DNA of 64,000 nt from Xenophilus arseniciresistens (GCF_028023875.1 NZ_JAQIPB010000013.1:1-64000), one strand, 5' to 3'. Numbered from the stretch's first letter, positions 1 to 10,608 are shown. Notes: generated from the letters alone by a model not told the origin. A program made the numbers and translations.

Positions 1-2
1 CG

Positions 3-95
3 CTGGTGGCCTGCACGCACAAACTGCTGGTCATCTTGAACGCAATCGCTCGCACCAGGTCGCCCTGGCGCGACGAGCTTGCGGAAGCTGTTTGA
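3..95 (+). CDS. IS110-family transposase, C-terminal end only
   Basis: The window opens inside an open frame that ends with TGA at 93-95. The visible C-terminal residues, LVACTHKLLVILNAIAR followed by TRSPWRDELAEAV, resemble the end of IS110/IS116/IS902 (Transposase_20) proteins, which typically close with an A-C-x-R-K-L-L-x-I-L-N-A stretch. The catalytic parts would lie to the left of the window, so intactness cannot be judged. It is followed by about 180 bases without a gene and then the catabolic island, so a mobile element borders the island. Only 30 residues are visible, so the family call rests on one motif. Confidence 0.6.
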   Translation: MVACTHKLLVILNAIARTRSPWRDELAEAV

Positions 96-161
96 CTTAG
101 TCATTCAAGATGGTTGCTTGTGTGATGGATCAGGCTGCTCTACGATGCACGTGAACATCAT

Positions 162-172
162 TGGTTCAACCA
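162..172. promoter_or_regulatory. FadR-type operator TGGTTCAACCA
   Basis: A perfect inverted repeat (TGGTT-C-AACCA) matches the TGGTnnnACCA pattern found at about a dozen intergenic places in this window. TAGATT at 173-178 could be a -10 box, which would put the operator in the promoter spacer. Bases 96-277 hold no gene that I can support, so this is probably the control region of the operon starting at 278. Confidence 0.6.
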
Positions 173-277
173 TAGATTAAATAGCAAAGTGAGCCATTCA
201 TCCACCCCTTTGGACCCGGACGGTGCGCCACGTCCAGGCGGCGCAGACATGGCGCATGCCGCTGCAGGCGAGGCCCG

Positions 278-1273
278 ATGACCGGCGCCTTGCCCAGGAC
301 GATGCGCGCCTGGCGCGTCGAAGCGCTCAGCGAGGATGGCCAGATGCACCTGCGCGACGTGGTGCTGCCGCGGCCCGGCGCGGACCAGTACCTGGTGCGT
401 GTCGAAGCCGCGGGCCTGGCCTTCGGCGACACGCTGATCGTGCGTGGCAAATACCAGATCAAGCCGCCGCTGCCCTTCACGCCGGGCTCCGAGGTGCTGG
501 GCACCATCGTGGCCGGCGAGGGCGGTGAGTTGGCGGTAGGCACGCGCGTGGCGAGCTCGTCGCGCCAGGGCGGCTTTGCGCAATACGCGCTGGTGCCGCG
601 CAGCGAGGCCGTCGCGATCCCGCCGGACATCGACCCCGGTGCCGCGCTGGCCCTGCGCAGCAACTACCCGACCTCGCTGTATGCGCTGCGCATCGCGGGC
701 CGGCTGCAGCGGGGCCAGACGCTGCTGGTGCATGCGGCGGCCGGTGGCGTGGGCAGCGCCGCCCTGCAGCTGGGCAGGCTGATGGGGGCGCGCGTGATTG
801 CCACGGCCGGTGGCGCGCACAAGGTACGGGCCTGCCTTGATGCCGGGGCCGACCTGGCCCTGGACTACACCGACCCCACCTGGGTGCAGGCCCTGCGCGA
901 ACAGGTGCCCGGTGGCGCCGATGTGGTCTACGACCCGGTGGGCGGTGAGGTGGGCGTGCAGAGCCTGCGCTGCCTGGCCTATGGCGCGCGCTACCTGGTC
1001 ATCGGTTTTGCCGGTGGCGAGCTCACGCAGCTCGCGGCCAACCGGCTGCTGCTGCACAACGCGAGCGCGGTGGGCGTGCTGTGGGGCGAGGTGCGCAGGC
1101 GCGAACCGGCGCTGGCCGCGAGCCTCACGCATGAGGCCTACGCCTGGCATGCGCAGCGACGCATCCATCTGCTGCCCGGAACGGCCTTCGCGTTCGAAGA
1201 AGCCCCGCTGGCGCTGGCGGCCCTGCAGGGGCGTGCCACGGTGGGCAAGGCCTGGCTGCGCGTGCCGCACTGA
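278..1273 (+). CDS. NADPH:quinone oxidoreductase-like MDR enzyme
   Basis: A 331-residue zinc-independent medium-chain dehydrogenase/reductase. An N-terminal GroES-like half contains GKYQIKPPLPFTPGSE (about 57-72). The Rossmann half carries the AAAGGVG nucleotide-binding loop (about 153-159). No cysteine/histidine zinc site is evident, which fits the quinone oxidoreductase/enoyl reductase branch and reduction of an electrophilic C=C or quinone with NADPH. ATG at 278 has GAGG just upstream; ATG at 302 is an alternative. It is first in a unit with the gene at 1391 and resembles the MDR at 11430-12413 closely in the QIKPPLP region. The substrate is unknown. Confidence 0.8.
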   Translation: MTGALPRTMRAWRVEALSEDGQMHLRDVVLPRPGADQYLVRVEAAGLAFGDTLIVRGKYQIKPPLPFTPGSEVLGTIVAGEGGELAVGTRVASSSRQGGFAQYALVPRSEAVAIPPDIDPGAALALRSNYPTSLYALRIAGRLQRGQTLLVHAAAGGVGSAALQLGRLMGARVIATAGGAHKVRACLDAGADLALDYTDPTWVQALREQVPGGADVVYDPVGGEVGVQSLRCLAYGARYLVIGFAGGELTQLAANRLLLHNASAVGVLWGEVRRREPALAASLTHEAYAWHAQRRIHLLPGTAFAFEEAPLALAALQGRATVGKAWLRVPH

Positions 1274-1390
1274 GTGGCCGCGCCGCCGGGTGCCTGGAAC
1301 TGCTCTTCACGCGTCTGCGAAGGCCCAAAGGAAGCGCCTCGCAACCCCATCGCTCGCCTTGAGCCGACATTCCACTGAAAGGATCACTTC

Positions 1391-2437
1391 ATGTACATGC
1401 CACCCGACACCCGGCTCAAGCTGGACCCGCAGGACGAATACACCCACACGCCCGAGCCTGTGGGCCACTACAACGAGAGCATGTACTTCAATGCCTTCGA
1501 CTCGGTGCGCCGCGTCGGGGCCTGGGTGCGCATCGGCAACCGGCCCAACGAAGGGCATGCGGAGATGAGCTGCTGCGTCTACCTGCCCGACGGGCGCGTG
1601 GGCTTCATGTTCGGCCGCCCGGCCATCACGGGCAACGAGCGCATGGCCGCGGCCGGCATGTGCTTCGAGGTCATCGAGCCTTTCAAGCGCCACCGCGTGC
1701 GCTACGAGGGCGAGCTGCTGATCATGGATGACGCGCTGGCCATGGCCGACCCGAGTTCGGCCTTCAAGCGCTACCCCAAGCGGCCGGCCCTCATCGAGCT
1801 GGACTTCGAAGGCATCTCGCCCATGCATGGCGGCGAGATCGTCGATCTGCAGGGCCAGCCCATCGTGCTCGACCCCGCGCATGCGGTGTACCGCGGCCAC
1901 ACCGAGCAGAACATGGCGGTGAACGGCCACATCACGGTCGATGGCCAGCGGCATGCGTTCCAGAACGGCACGGGCTACCGCGACAAGTCATGGGGGCCGC
2001 GGCACTGGCACAGCTTCTTTTGGTACAAGTGGCTGCCCGTCACCTTCTCGCGCGACTTCGGCATCCTGCTGTCGATCAAGGGCCGGCCCGAAGGCGGGCC
2101 CAACCGCATCAGCGGCAATGTGCTGCGCGATGGCGTGTACGAGAGCGTCATCGACGGGCGCATCGAGACCGACTACGACGAAGCCTGGATTCCGCGTTCG
2201 CTCACCGCCTGGGTCACGACGCAGCGCCAGACCTATGTGCTCAAGGGCCGCGTGCTGACCACCGTGCCGCTGCGGCACAGGAAGGTGGGCGCCAGCGATT
2301 TCAGCAGCTACACCCGCATCACCGAGAGCCTGAGCGAGTACAGCTGCGAGGGCCATACGGTGCTGGGCATGACCGAGTACTGCGATGTGATGAACGACGG
2401 CGTGCCGATCTCCGAGCGAGCTGCGGCGCCTGCGTGA
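1391..2437 (+). CDS. DUF7064/DUF7065-like (AttH/CrtC-type lipocalin fold) protein
   Basis: A soluble 348-residue protein without signal peptide or membrane segment. It is rich in W/Y/H beta-strand patterns, including YRDKSWGPRHWHSFFWYKW near residue 197. This resembles the DUF7064/DUF7065 group, related in fold to AttH and carotenoid hydratase CrtC, often seen beside kinase and CoA-ester genes. A GAAAGGAT ribosome site precedes the ATG. It ends one base from the convergent end of the small gene 2439-2804, whose neighbour is an APH-type kinase. A hydratase or lipid-binding role is possible but nothing in the sequence proves catalysis. Family assignment is from memory of the motif pattern. Confidence 0.5.
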   Translation: MYMPPDTRLKLDPQDEYTHTPEPVGHYNESMYFNAFDSVRRVGAWVRIGNRPNEGHAEMSCCVYLPDGRVGFMFGRPAITGNERMAAAGMCFEVIEPFKRHRVRYEGELLIMDDALAMADPSSAFKRYPKRPALIELDFEGISPMHGGEIVDLQGQPIVLDPAHAVYRGHTEQNMAVNGHITVDGQRHAFQNGTGYRDKSWGPRHWHSFFWYKWLPVTFSRDFGILLSIKGRPEGGPNRISGNVLRDGVYESVIDGRIETDYDEAWIPRSLTAWVTTQRQTYVLKGRVLTTVPLRHRKVGASDFSSYTRITESLSEYSCEGHTVLGMTEYCDVMNDGVPISERAAAPA

Positions 2438-2438
2438 T

Positions 2439-2804
2439 TCAGCCGCGCCCGCCAGTCCAGCCCGGGTTGTCGATGGCCAGTGCGTCGCGCAGGGTCTCGC
2501 GCAGGTGTCGCAGCAGCGCCTCGTCGTCCAGCGTGAGGGTGCCGGCTTCGATGCGCTGCGCCAGTTGCGCGCGCAGCTGCGTCAGGTCTTCGCTGTCTGT
2601 GTCCAGCAGCGCCTGCAGCCGCGCCTGTTCGGCCGCATCGGCCGCGGCGCCCAGCGCGAGTTCACGCGTGAGCAGGCGCAGCATGTTGACGATGACGCGG
2701 GTGCGAAAGCGCGGGAAGCCCGACAGCACAGGCAGCACCTCGCGCTCGAGGTCGGTGGCGGCGGCTTGCAGCAAGGTGGCCGCGGAAGGCACGAAGGCGG
2801 GCAT
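2439..2804 (-). CDS. Small DUF6285-like partner of the adjacent kinase
   Basis: A 121-residue, mostly helical, acidic protein (MPAFVPSAATLLQAAATDLE at the start). ATG at 2804 is chosen because GAAAGGAG lies just upstream on the minus strand and overlaps the end of the kinase gene, which points to translational coupling. Size, order and pairing resemble the LvaB-type protein that accompanies the LvaA 4-hydroxyacyl-CoA kinase in levulinate catabolism of Pseudomonas putida; LvaB is needed there for full kinase activity. Equivalence is an inference from gene order and size. No catalytic motif is visible. Confidence 0.5.
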   Translation of the reverse strand: MPAFVPSAATLLQAAATDLEREVLPVLSGFPRFRTRVIVNMLRLLTRELALGAAADAAEQARLQALLDTDSEDLTQLRAQLAQRIEAGTLTLDDEALLRHLRETLRDALAIDNPGWTGGRG

Positions 2805-2818
2805 GGTCGTCGCTCCTT

Positions 2819-3829
2819 TCAGTCGCGGGCCGTGGCCAGCGTCATGAAGTCCCACAGCGGCTCTTCCAGCCGCCGCCCCACGGCCGCCAGTTCGCTGCTC
2901 GCGGGCTGTCCGTCGGCGCCGCGCGCCAGGCCCCGGCGCACGCAGGAGATGGCCCACTTGAGGTTGGACATGGCCTCCCAGAAGCGCACGCGGCCCGGGT
3001 CCACCCGCGTGCCGCTCGCGCGCTCATAGGCGGCGTACAGGTCTTCGCGCGAGCCGAAGCCACCGGCTTCGCCCGGCCCGCCGAAGCGCCAACTGCGCAT
3101 GCACAGCACGCCCAGGTCGTGCATCGGGTCGCCCACGCGCGCAATCTCCCAGTCCAGCACGCAGCGCACGCCCGCTTCGGGGTCGATGATCAGGTTGCCG
3201 GTGCGAAAGTCGGCGTGCACCAGGGTCGAAGGCGCGTCGGCCGGCAGGCGCTCGCCGATCCAGCGCAGCGCATACGAAAGCACCGGGTGGACGAAGGCAT
3301 GCTCGGCGAGCAGGCCGCCGTAGATGGCCAACTCGTCCGCGGCATCGAGCCGCGCGAGGAAGGGCAGGCCCTGCGTGGGCACGCGGTGGATGGCCGCCAG
3401 GATCTCGCCGCACTGGGCCGCGAGCCGCGGGCGCGCCGCATCGAAGGCGGCATCGGCCACGATGCGCTTGCCCAGCGTTTCACCGTCGATGCGCTCCGTG
3501 ATGTAGCCGCTGCCCAGCGCGTCCGCAGCCTGCAGCACATGCAGCACGCGGGGGGCGGGCACATCTGCGGCGCGGGCCTGGACCATCAGCGCCGCATCTT
3601 CCTCGGCCGTGAGCTTGGGCGGGCGGCGCGTGCCGGCGCCCACGTCCTGCGCGCGCGGCGGTGTCTGCTGCAGGATCAGCGGGTGCCGGCCCTGGTCATC
3701 GATCCAGTCGAAGGACCAGGTGGCCTTGGTGGCGCCGCCGGTGAGGCGGGCCAGCGATTGCAGCTCGCCGGGGCGCAGGACGCGCGTGAGCGTGGCCGCC
3801 AGCGCGGCGCGGGTCTGTTCGTCACTCAT
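2819..3829 (-). CDS. APH/ACAD10-11-type phosphotransferase
   Basis: A 336-residue kinase of the aminoglycoside phosphotransferase fold. The catalytic loop HADFRTGN is at about 205-212 and the metal-binding DWE, equivalent to DFG, at about 226-228. A phosphate-loop-like segment LTGGATKATW is at about 29-38. Related kinases in ACAD10/11 and LvaA phosphorylate 4-hydroxyacyl-CoA so that a dehydrogenase-fold enzyme can eliminate phosphate. The context here (small partner, crotonase, CoA ligase and two acyl-CoA dehydrogenases in the same run) fits hydroxyacyl-CoA better than antibiotic resistance. ATG 3829 was chosen because MSDEQ begins the family-like region; an upstream extension is not convincing. 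Confidence 0.75.
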   Translation of the reverse strand: MSDEQTRAALAATLTRVLRPGELQSLARLTGGATKATWSFDWIDDQGRHPLILQQTPPRAQDVGAGTRRPPKLTAEEDAALMVQARAADVPAPRVLHVLQAADALGSGYITERIDGETLGKRIVADAAFDAARPRLAAQCGEILAAIHRVPTQGLPFLARLDAADELAIYGGLLAEHAFVHPVLSYALRWIGERLPADAPSTLVHADFRTGNLIIDPEAGVRCVLDWEIARVGDPMHDLGVLCMRSWRFGGPGEAGGFGSREDLYAAYERASGTRVDPGRVRFWEAMSNLKWAISCVRRGLARGADGQPASSELAAVGRRLEEPLWDFMTLATARD

Positions 3830-3845
3830 GGGACGCCAGGCTTGC

Positions 3846-5855
<2,010 letters not shown>

Positions 5856-6734
5856 TCACCAGCTCGGTCGCGCCACGCCCTCGCCAAAAGGCGCGTCGCG
5901 CTTTTGCACCGCGGCCTTGAAGCCGTGGGCCGCCACATCGGCATCGAACTGCTGCTTGGCCCGCGAAAGATGGGCGCGCGCGTCCATCTCGGCCGCCAGG
6001 CGGGCCAGGGTGCCGGCACCGGCCAGCTCCAGCGCGAGATTCACGATGCGCTTTTGCGTGGCCAGCAGTTCGGGCTCCACGCTGGCCAGGCGGCCGGCCA
6101 GCGCCATCACCTCTTCCTCCAGCCTGTCGGCGGGCGCGCTCGCCACCACCAGGCCGATGCGCGCTGCGTCGGCGCCACTGACCACGTCGCCGCTGAGCAG
6201 CAGGCGCTTGGCCCATTGCGGGCCGACGTTGTAGATCCACATGTGGTTGGGCGGCGAACCCATGGCGCGCGTGGCCGGAAAGCCGATGCGCGCATCGTCG
6301 GCCGCGATCACCATGTCGCAGTACAGCGCGAGGTCGGTCCCGCCGGCCACGCAATGGCCGTGCACCTTCGCGATCACGGGCTTGTGCAGCACGAAGGCAG
6401 TGCGCAGCAGCTCCTGGAAGCGCTCCAGCTTCCACGCGTCGTCGTCGAAGGAGCCGCTGCCGCTGCGGTAGTCGGGTGCGGCGCTGCCTTCCGCGGCATA
6501 GCGCGCATAGGCCGACTTCATGTCGTAGCCGGCGCAGAAGTCGGGGCCTGCACCCTCGAGCACGATCACGCTCACCGCGCGCAGGTCATCGGCTTCGAGC
6601 AGCGCCGCGCGCAGTTCGCAAAGCATCTCCCACGACAGCGCGTTGCGCCGGTCGGGGCGGTTCAGCGCGATGCGCGCCACGCGCCCCTGCACCGCAAAGC
6701 GCAGGTGTTCGGTCGATTGCAACCACTTGGCCAT
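5856..6734 (-). CDS. Enoyl-CoA hydratase/isomerase (crotonase) family protein
   Basis: A 292-residue crotonase-fold enzyme. The N-terminal RIALNRPDRRNALSWEM, oxyanion-hole segment GPDFCAGYDM and HGHCVAGGTDLALYCDMVIA are clear. In classical hydratases the second glycine-rich block carries a catalytic Glu (GCELA); here it reads GTDLA, and the region of the second catalytic Glu reads AMGSPPNHMW. Standard two-Glu hydration is therefore doubtful, and an isomerase, hydrolase or C-C lyase reaction on a CoA ester is equally possible. It is ten bases downstream of the CoA ligase in the same operon. Confidence 0.8.
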   Translation of the reverse strand: MAKWLQSTEHLRFAVQGRVARIALNRPDRRNALSWEMLCELRAALLEADDLRAVSVIVLEGAGPDFCAGYDMKSAYARYAAEGSAAPDYRSGSGSFDDDAWKLERFQELLRTAFVLHKPVIAKVHGHCVAGGTDLALYCDMVIAADDARIGFPATRAMGSPPNHMWIYNVGPQWAKRLLLSGDVVSGADAARIGLVVASAPADRLEEEVMALAGRLASVEPELLATQKRIVNLALELAGAGTLARLAAEMDARAHLSRAKQQFDADVAAHGFKAAVQKRDAPFGEGVARPSW

Positions 6735-6743
6735 GCGGCGTCC

Positions 6744-8276
6744 TCAGATCCGGCGACCGGCGTTCTGCCAGAAGGGGTCGCGCAGGCGGCGCTTGAAAAT
6801 CTTCCCGCTGTCCTCGCGCGGCAGCGAGGGGTGGAAGTCGATGCGCTTGGGCACCTTGAACTTGGCCAGGCGCTCCAGCAGCCAGGCATGGATCTCTTGT
6901 GCCGTGAGCTGCGCGCCGGGCATCAGCTCCACCGCCGCGGCCAGCGATTCGCCAAAGTCCTCGTCCGGGATGCCGAACACCGCGCAGTCCTTCACGCCGG
7001 GGCATTGCGTCAGCACCATCTCGATCTCGGCCGGGTAGATGTTGGTGCCGCCGAAGATCACCATGTCCGAGCGCCGGTCGCACAGGTACAGGCGGCCTTC
7101 CTTCATGTAGCCCACGTCGCCCAGGCTGATCAGGCCATCGCGTTCCACGCTTTTGCGCTTCTCTTCGTGGTTCAGGTAGGTGAAGTCGGCATAGGCGGGC
7201 ACCCGCGCAAAGATCTCGCCGGTCTCGCCTTCGGGCAGCTGGCGGCCTTGCTCGTCGTAGAAGGCCATGCGCGTGCCGGGCGTGGGCATGCCCACGCAAC
7301 CGGGGTGCTCCAGCCAGTCCTGCGGCGTGGCCAGCGTAGCCGTGCCCACCTCGGTGCCGCCATAGGTCTCGTAGACCACCGGGCCCCACCAGTCCATCAG
7401 TTCCTTCTTCACTTCGCGCGGGCAAGGGGCGCCGGTGTGCGTGACCCATTTCAGCGAGCGCACGTCATAGCGCGCACGCACCTCGGCGGGCAGCTTGAGC
7501 ATGCGGATGAACATGGTGGGCACCATCACCGCGTTGTCGATGCGGTGCTTCTCGATCAGCGCCAGCGTCTCATCGGGGTCGAACTTGGACTGCAGCACCA
7601 GCACGTCGGCCGTCATCAGTGCCTGCCGGCCATAGGCGTTGGGCGAGGCGTGGTACAGCGGGCCGCTGACCAGTGCGCGCACTCCGGGCTTGAGGCCGTA
7701 GACGCTGGCGAACAGCTCGGCATAAGCCTTGCTCTCCTCGGGCGTGGCGGGCTGGCGCTTCACGCCCTTGGGATGGCCCGTGGTGCCCGAGGTGTAGATC
7801 ATGGTCGCGCGTGCGCGCGGCGGCGGCGCCTGCAGAGGCTCGAAGCTTTCGGCCCACGGGCGCCAGACCGTGTCGCCAGGCACCGGCGCGGCCGCATCGG
7901 CGCTCACGCCGTAGCGCTGCTGGACCTGGGGCGGCGTCGGCACCACGAAGACCCGGATGTCTGCCGGCACCAGCGCGCGCAGCGGCGCCAGCAGATCGGC
8001 ATGCGCCACCAGCACTTTGGGCCTCGCGTCCTGCAGCACGTAGACCAGTTCATCCGTGCGCCCGTGCCAGTTCAGCGGCACGCCATAGGCGCCGATGGCC
8101 GCGGCGGCCTGCTGCACCTCGAAGAAGGCGAAGTCATTGCGCAGCAGCAGCGCGACGGTGTCGCCCTCGCGCACGCCAAGCTGTTCGAAGCCGGTCGCAG
8201 CCTGCTGGGCCACGCGCAGGACTTCGTCGCGCGGGATGCCGACGTCGTCGAGGTAGATCATGGGGGTTGAACTCAT
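6744..8276 (-). CDS. Acyl-CoA synthetase (AMP-forming)
   Basis: A 510-residue ANL-superfamily ligase. The P-loop MIYTSGTTGHPKGVK is near residue 170, the adenine-binding VYETYGGTE near 310, the hinge motif in LCDRRSDMVIFGGTNIYPAE near 410, and the C-terminal catalytic lysine region is LPREDSGKIFKRRLRDPFW. It should activate a carboxylic acid to the CoA thioester using ATP. The start MSSTPMIYLDD at 8276 is 7 bases after the dehydrogenase stop; an upstream extension would run into that gene. With the dehydrogenase pair and crotonase it forms an activation plus beta-oxidation set. Confidence 0.88.
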   Translation of the reverse strand: MSSTPMIYLDDVGIPRDEVLRVAQQAATGFEQLGVREGDTVALLLRNDFAFFEVQQAAAAIGAYGVPLNWHGRTDELVYVLQDARPKVLVAHADLLAPLRALVPADIRVFVVPTPPQVQQRYGVSADAAAPVPGDTVWRPWAESFEPLQAPPPRARATMIYTSGTTGHPKGVKRQPATPEESKAYAELFASVYGLKPGVRALVSGPLYHASPNAYGRQALMTADVLVLQSKFDPDETLALIEKHRIDNAVMVPTMFIRMLKLPAEVRARYDVRSLKWVTHTGAPCPREVKKELMDWWGPVVYETYGGTEVGTATLATPQDWLEHPGCVGMPTPGTRMAFYDEQGRQLPEGETGEIFARVPAYADFTYLNHEEKRKSVERDGLISLGDVGYMKEGRLYLCDRRSDMVIFGGTNIYPAEIEMVLTQCPGVKDCAVFGIPDEDFGESLAAAVELMPGAQLTAQEIHAWLLERLAKFKVPKRIDFHPSLPREDSGKIFKRRLRDPFWQNAGRRI

Positions 8277-8283
8277 GGCAATC

Positions 8284-9420
8284 TCAGCAAAGGGTGGCCG
8301 CGAGGCGTGCGGCATGCGCGTCGGCATCGCCGAACATCTGGTCGAGCACATGGATGCGGCGCAGGCAATGGCCCACCGCGTATTCCTCGGTCATGCCGAT
8401 GCCGCCATGCAGCTGGATGGCGCCGTGCGCCACCAGCCGCGCGTTGCGCCCGACCGAAAGCTTGGCCGCGTGCAGATCGAAGGCGCTGTCTTGCGCTTCA
8501 GGGTCGTCGGCCGCCGTGGCGGCGGCCAGCGCCATGCTCTGGCACATCTCCAGCGCCACCAGCATGTCGGCCGCGCGGTGGCGCATGGCCTGGTATTCGC
8601 CGATCAGGCGGCCGAACTGGCGGCGCGTGCCCAGGTAGTCGACGGCCAGCGCATGGGCGGCCTGCGCGGCGCCCGTCATGTCGGCACAGGCGGCCGCGAT
8701 GCCGGCGGCCACGGTGCCCGCGATGGCGCGGCGGGCGGTCGCGCCATCGTGCGGATCGTGCAGCGGCCGGGCGCTCACGCCTTCCAGGGTCAGCTCGCCG
8801 GCGGCGCTGTCGTCCACCAGCCTGAACTCGCGCAGCGTGGTGCCGGTCTGCGCGGCATCCACCAGAAAGAGCGCGCAGCCCTCTGCATCGTCGCTCTGGC
8901 CGCTGACGCGCGCGCTGACCACGTACTGCTGTGCCAGCCCGGCCGCCAGCACCGTGGACTTGACACCGTCCAGCACCCAGCGGCCCTGGCGCTGCTCGGC
9001 GCGCGTCTGTACCCACAGTGGCGCGTGGCGGCCGCCCGGCTCGTCGTGCGCCCAGGCCAGCCGCAGCGTGCCGTCGGCCAGGCGCGGCAGCAGCTCGGCC
9101 TGGTGCTGCGCGTCCGCGCCCAGCCGCAGCGCCGTGCCGGCGAGCACGGCGCTGGCCAGGTAGGGCTCCAGCGACAGCGCGCGGCCCAGGGACTGCAGGG
9201 CCGGCAGCAGCGCGCGCATGCCACCGCCAAAGCCACCGTGCGCCTGTGGCACGGGCAGCGCCATCAGGCCCAGTTCGGCCAGCAGCGCCCAGCTGCGTTC
9301 ATCGTGTGCCGCGCCCGAGGCGACGAGCGCGCGCCGCTGTTCGAAGGCGTAGCGGTCTGCCAGCAGGCGCTCCAGGCTCTGCGTCAGCGCTGCCTGGTCT
9401 TCATCGAGTTCGAAGATCAT
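8284..9420 (-). CDS. Acyl-CoA dehydrogenase, probable non-catalytic partner subunit
   Basis: A 378-residue ACAD-fold protein starting MIFELDEDQAALTQSLERLL and ending with the C-terminal block LHGGIGMTEEYAVGHCLRRI. The region that carries a catalytic Glu in the neighbouring dehydrogenase (LLTNERTG) reads GTVAAGIAAACADMTG here, and no YEGT-type Glu is seen. Steroid side-chain pathways use alpha2beta2 dehydrogenases in which only one subunit has the base, so this probably pairs with the product of 9440-10600. The subunit interpretation is an inference from motif comparison by eye. Confidence 0.82.
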   Translation of the reverse strand: MIFELDEDQAALTQSLERLLADRYAFEQRRALVASGAAHDERSWALLAELGLMALPVPQAHGGFGGGMRALLPALQSLGRALSLEPYLASAVLAGTALRLGADAQHQAELLPRLADGTLRLAWAHDEPGGRHAPLWVQTRAEQRQGRWVLDGVKSTVLAAGLAQQYVVSARVSGQSDDAEGCALFLVDAAQTGTTLREFRLVDDSAAGELTLEGVSARPLHDPHDGATARRAIAGTVAAGIAAACADMTGAAQAAHALAVDYLGTRRQFGRLIGEYQAMRHRAADMLVALEMCQSMALAAATAADDPEAQDSAFDLHAAKLSVGRNARLVAHGAIQLHGGIGMTEEYAVGHCLRRIHVLDQMFGDADAHAARLAATLC

Positions 9421-9439
9421 GGGTCTGTTGTCTCGTGTC

Positions 9440-10600
9440 CTATCCGACGATGGCCTTGGCCAGGATGTCCTTCTGCACTTCGGTCGTGCCGCCGTAGATC
9501 GACGCGGCGCGCGAATAGAAGTAGCGCGGCGTGAGCGGGCCGTGTTCCACGTCATCCGCGCTGCGGCGCTCCAGCCCTGCGGGGCCGACGATCCGCGCGA
9601 GCAGGGCATTGATCTCCTGCTGCAGCTCGGTGCCCTTGAGCTTGAGCACGGAAGCGAAGGCGCCCAGGCGCTGCTGCTCGCCGGGCGTGAGCAGGAAGCG
9701 CCAGTTGGTGATCTCCAGCGCGCGCGTCTCGGCCTGCAGCACGGCGATCTCGCTGCGCAGCTTCGGGTCGTCCAGCAGGGGCCGGCCGGCCTGCGTGTGG
9801 CGCGATGCGAGCTCGCGCGCATAGTCCAGGCGCTCGCGGCACAGGCCCACGTTGGCAATGCCGGTGCGCTCGTTCGTGAGCAGGAACTTGGCGCAGTCCC
9901 AGCCTTTGTTTTCCTCGCCGACCAGGTTGGCCGCCGGCACGCGCACTTCGTCGAAGAAAACCTCGTTGAGGTGGTGCTCGCCGTCGATGGAAAGGATGGG
10001 CCGGATGGTGATGCCCGGCGTGCGCAGGTCGATCAGCAGGAAGGAAATGCCTTCCTGCTTGCGCGCTTCGGCGTCGGTGCGCACCAGCGCAAAGACCCAG
10101 TCCGCCAAGTGCGCCGTGGTGGTCCAGATCTTCTGGCCGTTGACGATGTAGTGGTCGCCCTCGCGCCGCGCCGCGGTGCGCAGCGACGCGAGGTCCGAGC
10201 CGCTGCCGGGCTCCGAGAAGCCCTGGCAGAACCACAGATCGAGGTTGGCCAGCCGCGGCAGAAAGTAATCGCATTGCGCCGGTGTGCCGAACTTCATCAG
10301 CACCGGCCCCAGCATGCCCACGTTGAACACCTGCGGCAGTGGCGCGGGTGCGCGGTAGATCTCGTCCAGCAGGATCAGCCGCTCCATGGTCCCCAGGTCG
10401 GCACCGCCAAAGCGCCGTGGCCAGTGCGGTGCAGCCCAGCCGCGTTCGTTGAGGATGCGCTGCCAGGTCACGGTGTCCTGCTTGCGCGGCGGGTGGCCTG
10501 CGCGCAGCCGCTCGCGGATGTCTGCAGGCAGGCGTTCCTGGATGAAGGCGCGCACTTCGTCCCTGAAGGCGCGCTGCTCGGAGGTCAGTTCAAGGTCCAT
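9440..10600 (-). CDS. Acyl-CoA dehydrogenase, probable catalytic subunit
   Basis: A 386-residue FAD-dependent acyl-CoA dehydrogenase. It has the N-terminal MDLELTSEQRAFRDEVRAFI, the FAD/substrate motif CQGFSEPGSGSDLASLRT, GQKIWTTTAHLADW and the C-terminal YGGTTEVQKDILAK. The usual MCAD base position (YEGT) is Gly here, while a Glu is present in LLTNERTG, as in the isovaleryl/long-chain arrangement. It introduces an alpha,beta double bond in an acyl-CoA and passes electrons to ETF. ATG 10600 has ATG 10609 as an alternative. It is the first gene of the minus-strand run ending at 2439 and is divergent from a GntR gene across the operator at 10614-10624. Confidence 0.88.
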   Translation of the reverse strand: MDLELTSEQRAFRDEVRAFIQERLPADIRERLRAGHPPRKQDTVTWQRILNERGWAAPHWPRRFGGADLGTMERLILLDEIYRAPAPLPQVFNVGMLGPVLMKFGTPAQCDYFLPRLANLDLWFCQGFSEPGSGSDLASLRTAARREGDHYIVNGQKIWTTTAHLADWVFALVRTDAEARKQEGISFLLIDLRTPGITIRPILSIDGEHHLNEVFFDEVRVPAANLVGEENKGWDCAKFLLTNERTGIANVGLCRERLDYARELASRHTQAGRPLLDDPKLRSEIAVLQAETRALEITNWRFLLTPGEQQRLGAFASVLKLKGTELQQEINALLARIVGPAGLERRSADDVEHGPLTPRYFYSRAASIYGGTTEVQKDILAKAIVG

Positions 10601-10608
10601 GGCAAACA

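Noticed and set aside
2819-3829. Antibiotic (aminoglycoside) phosphotransferase
   Set aside because: The fold and HxDxxxxN motif fit the superfamily, but the coupled small partner and beta-oxidation neighbours favour an ACAD10/11- or LvaA-type kinase.
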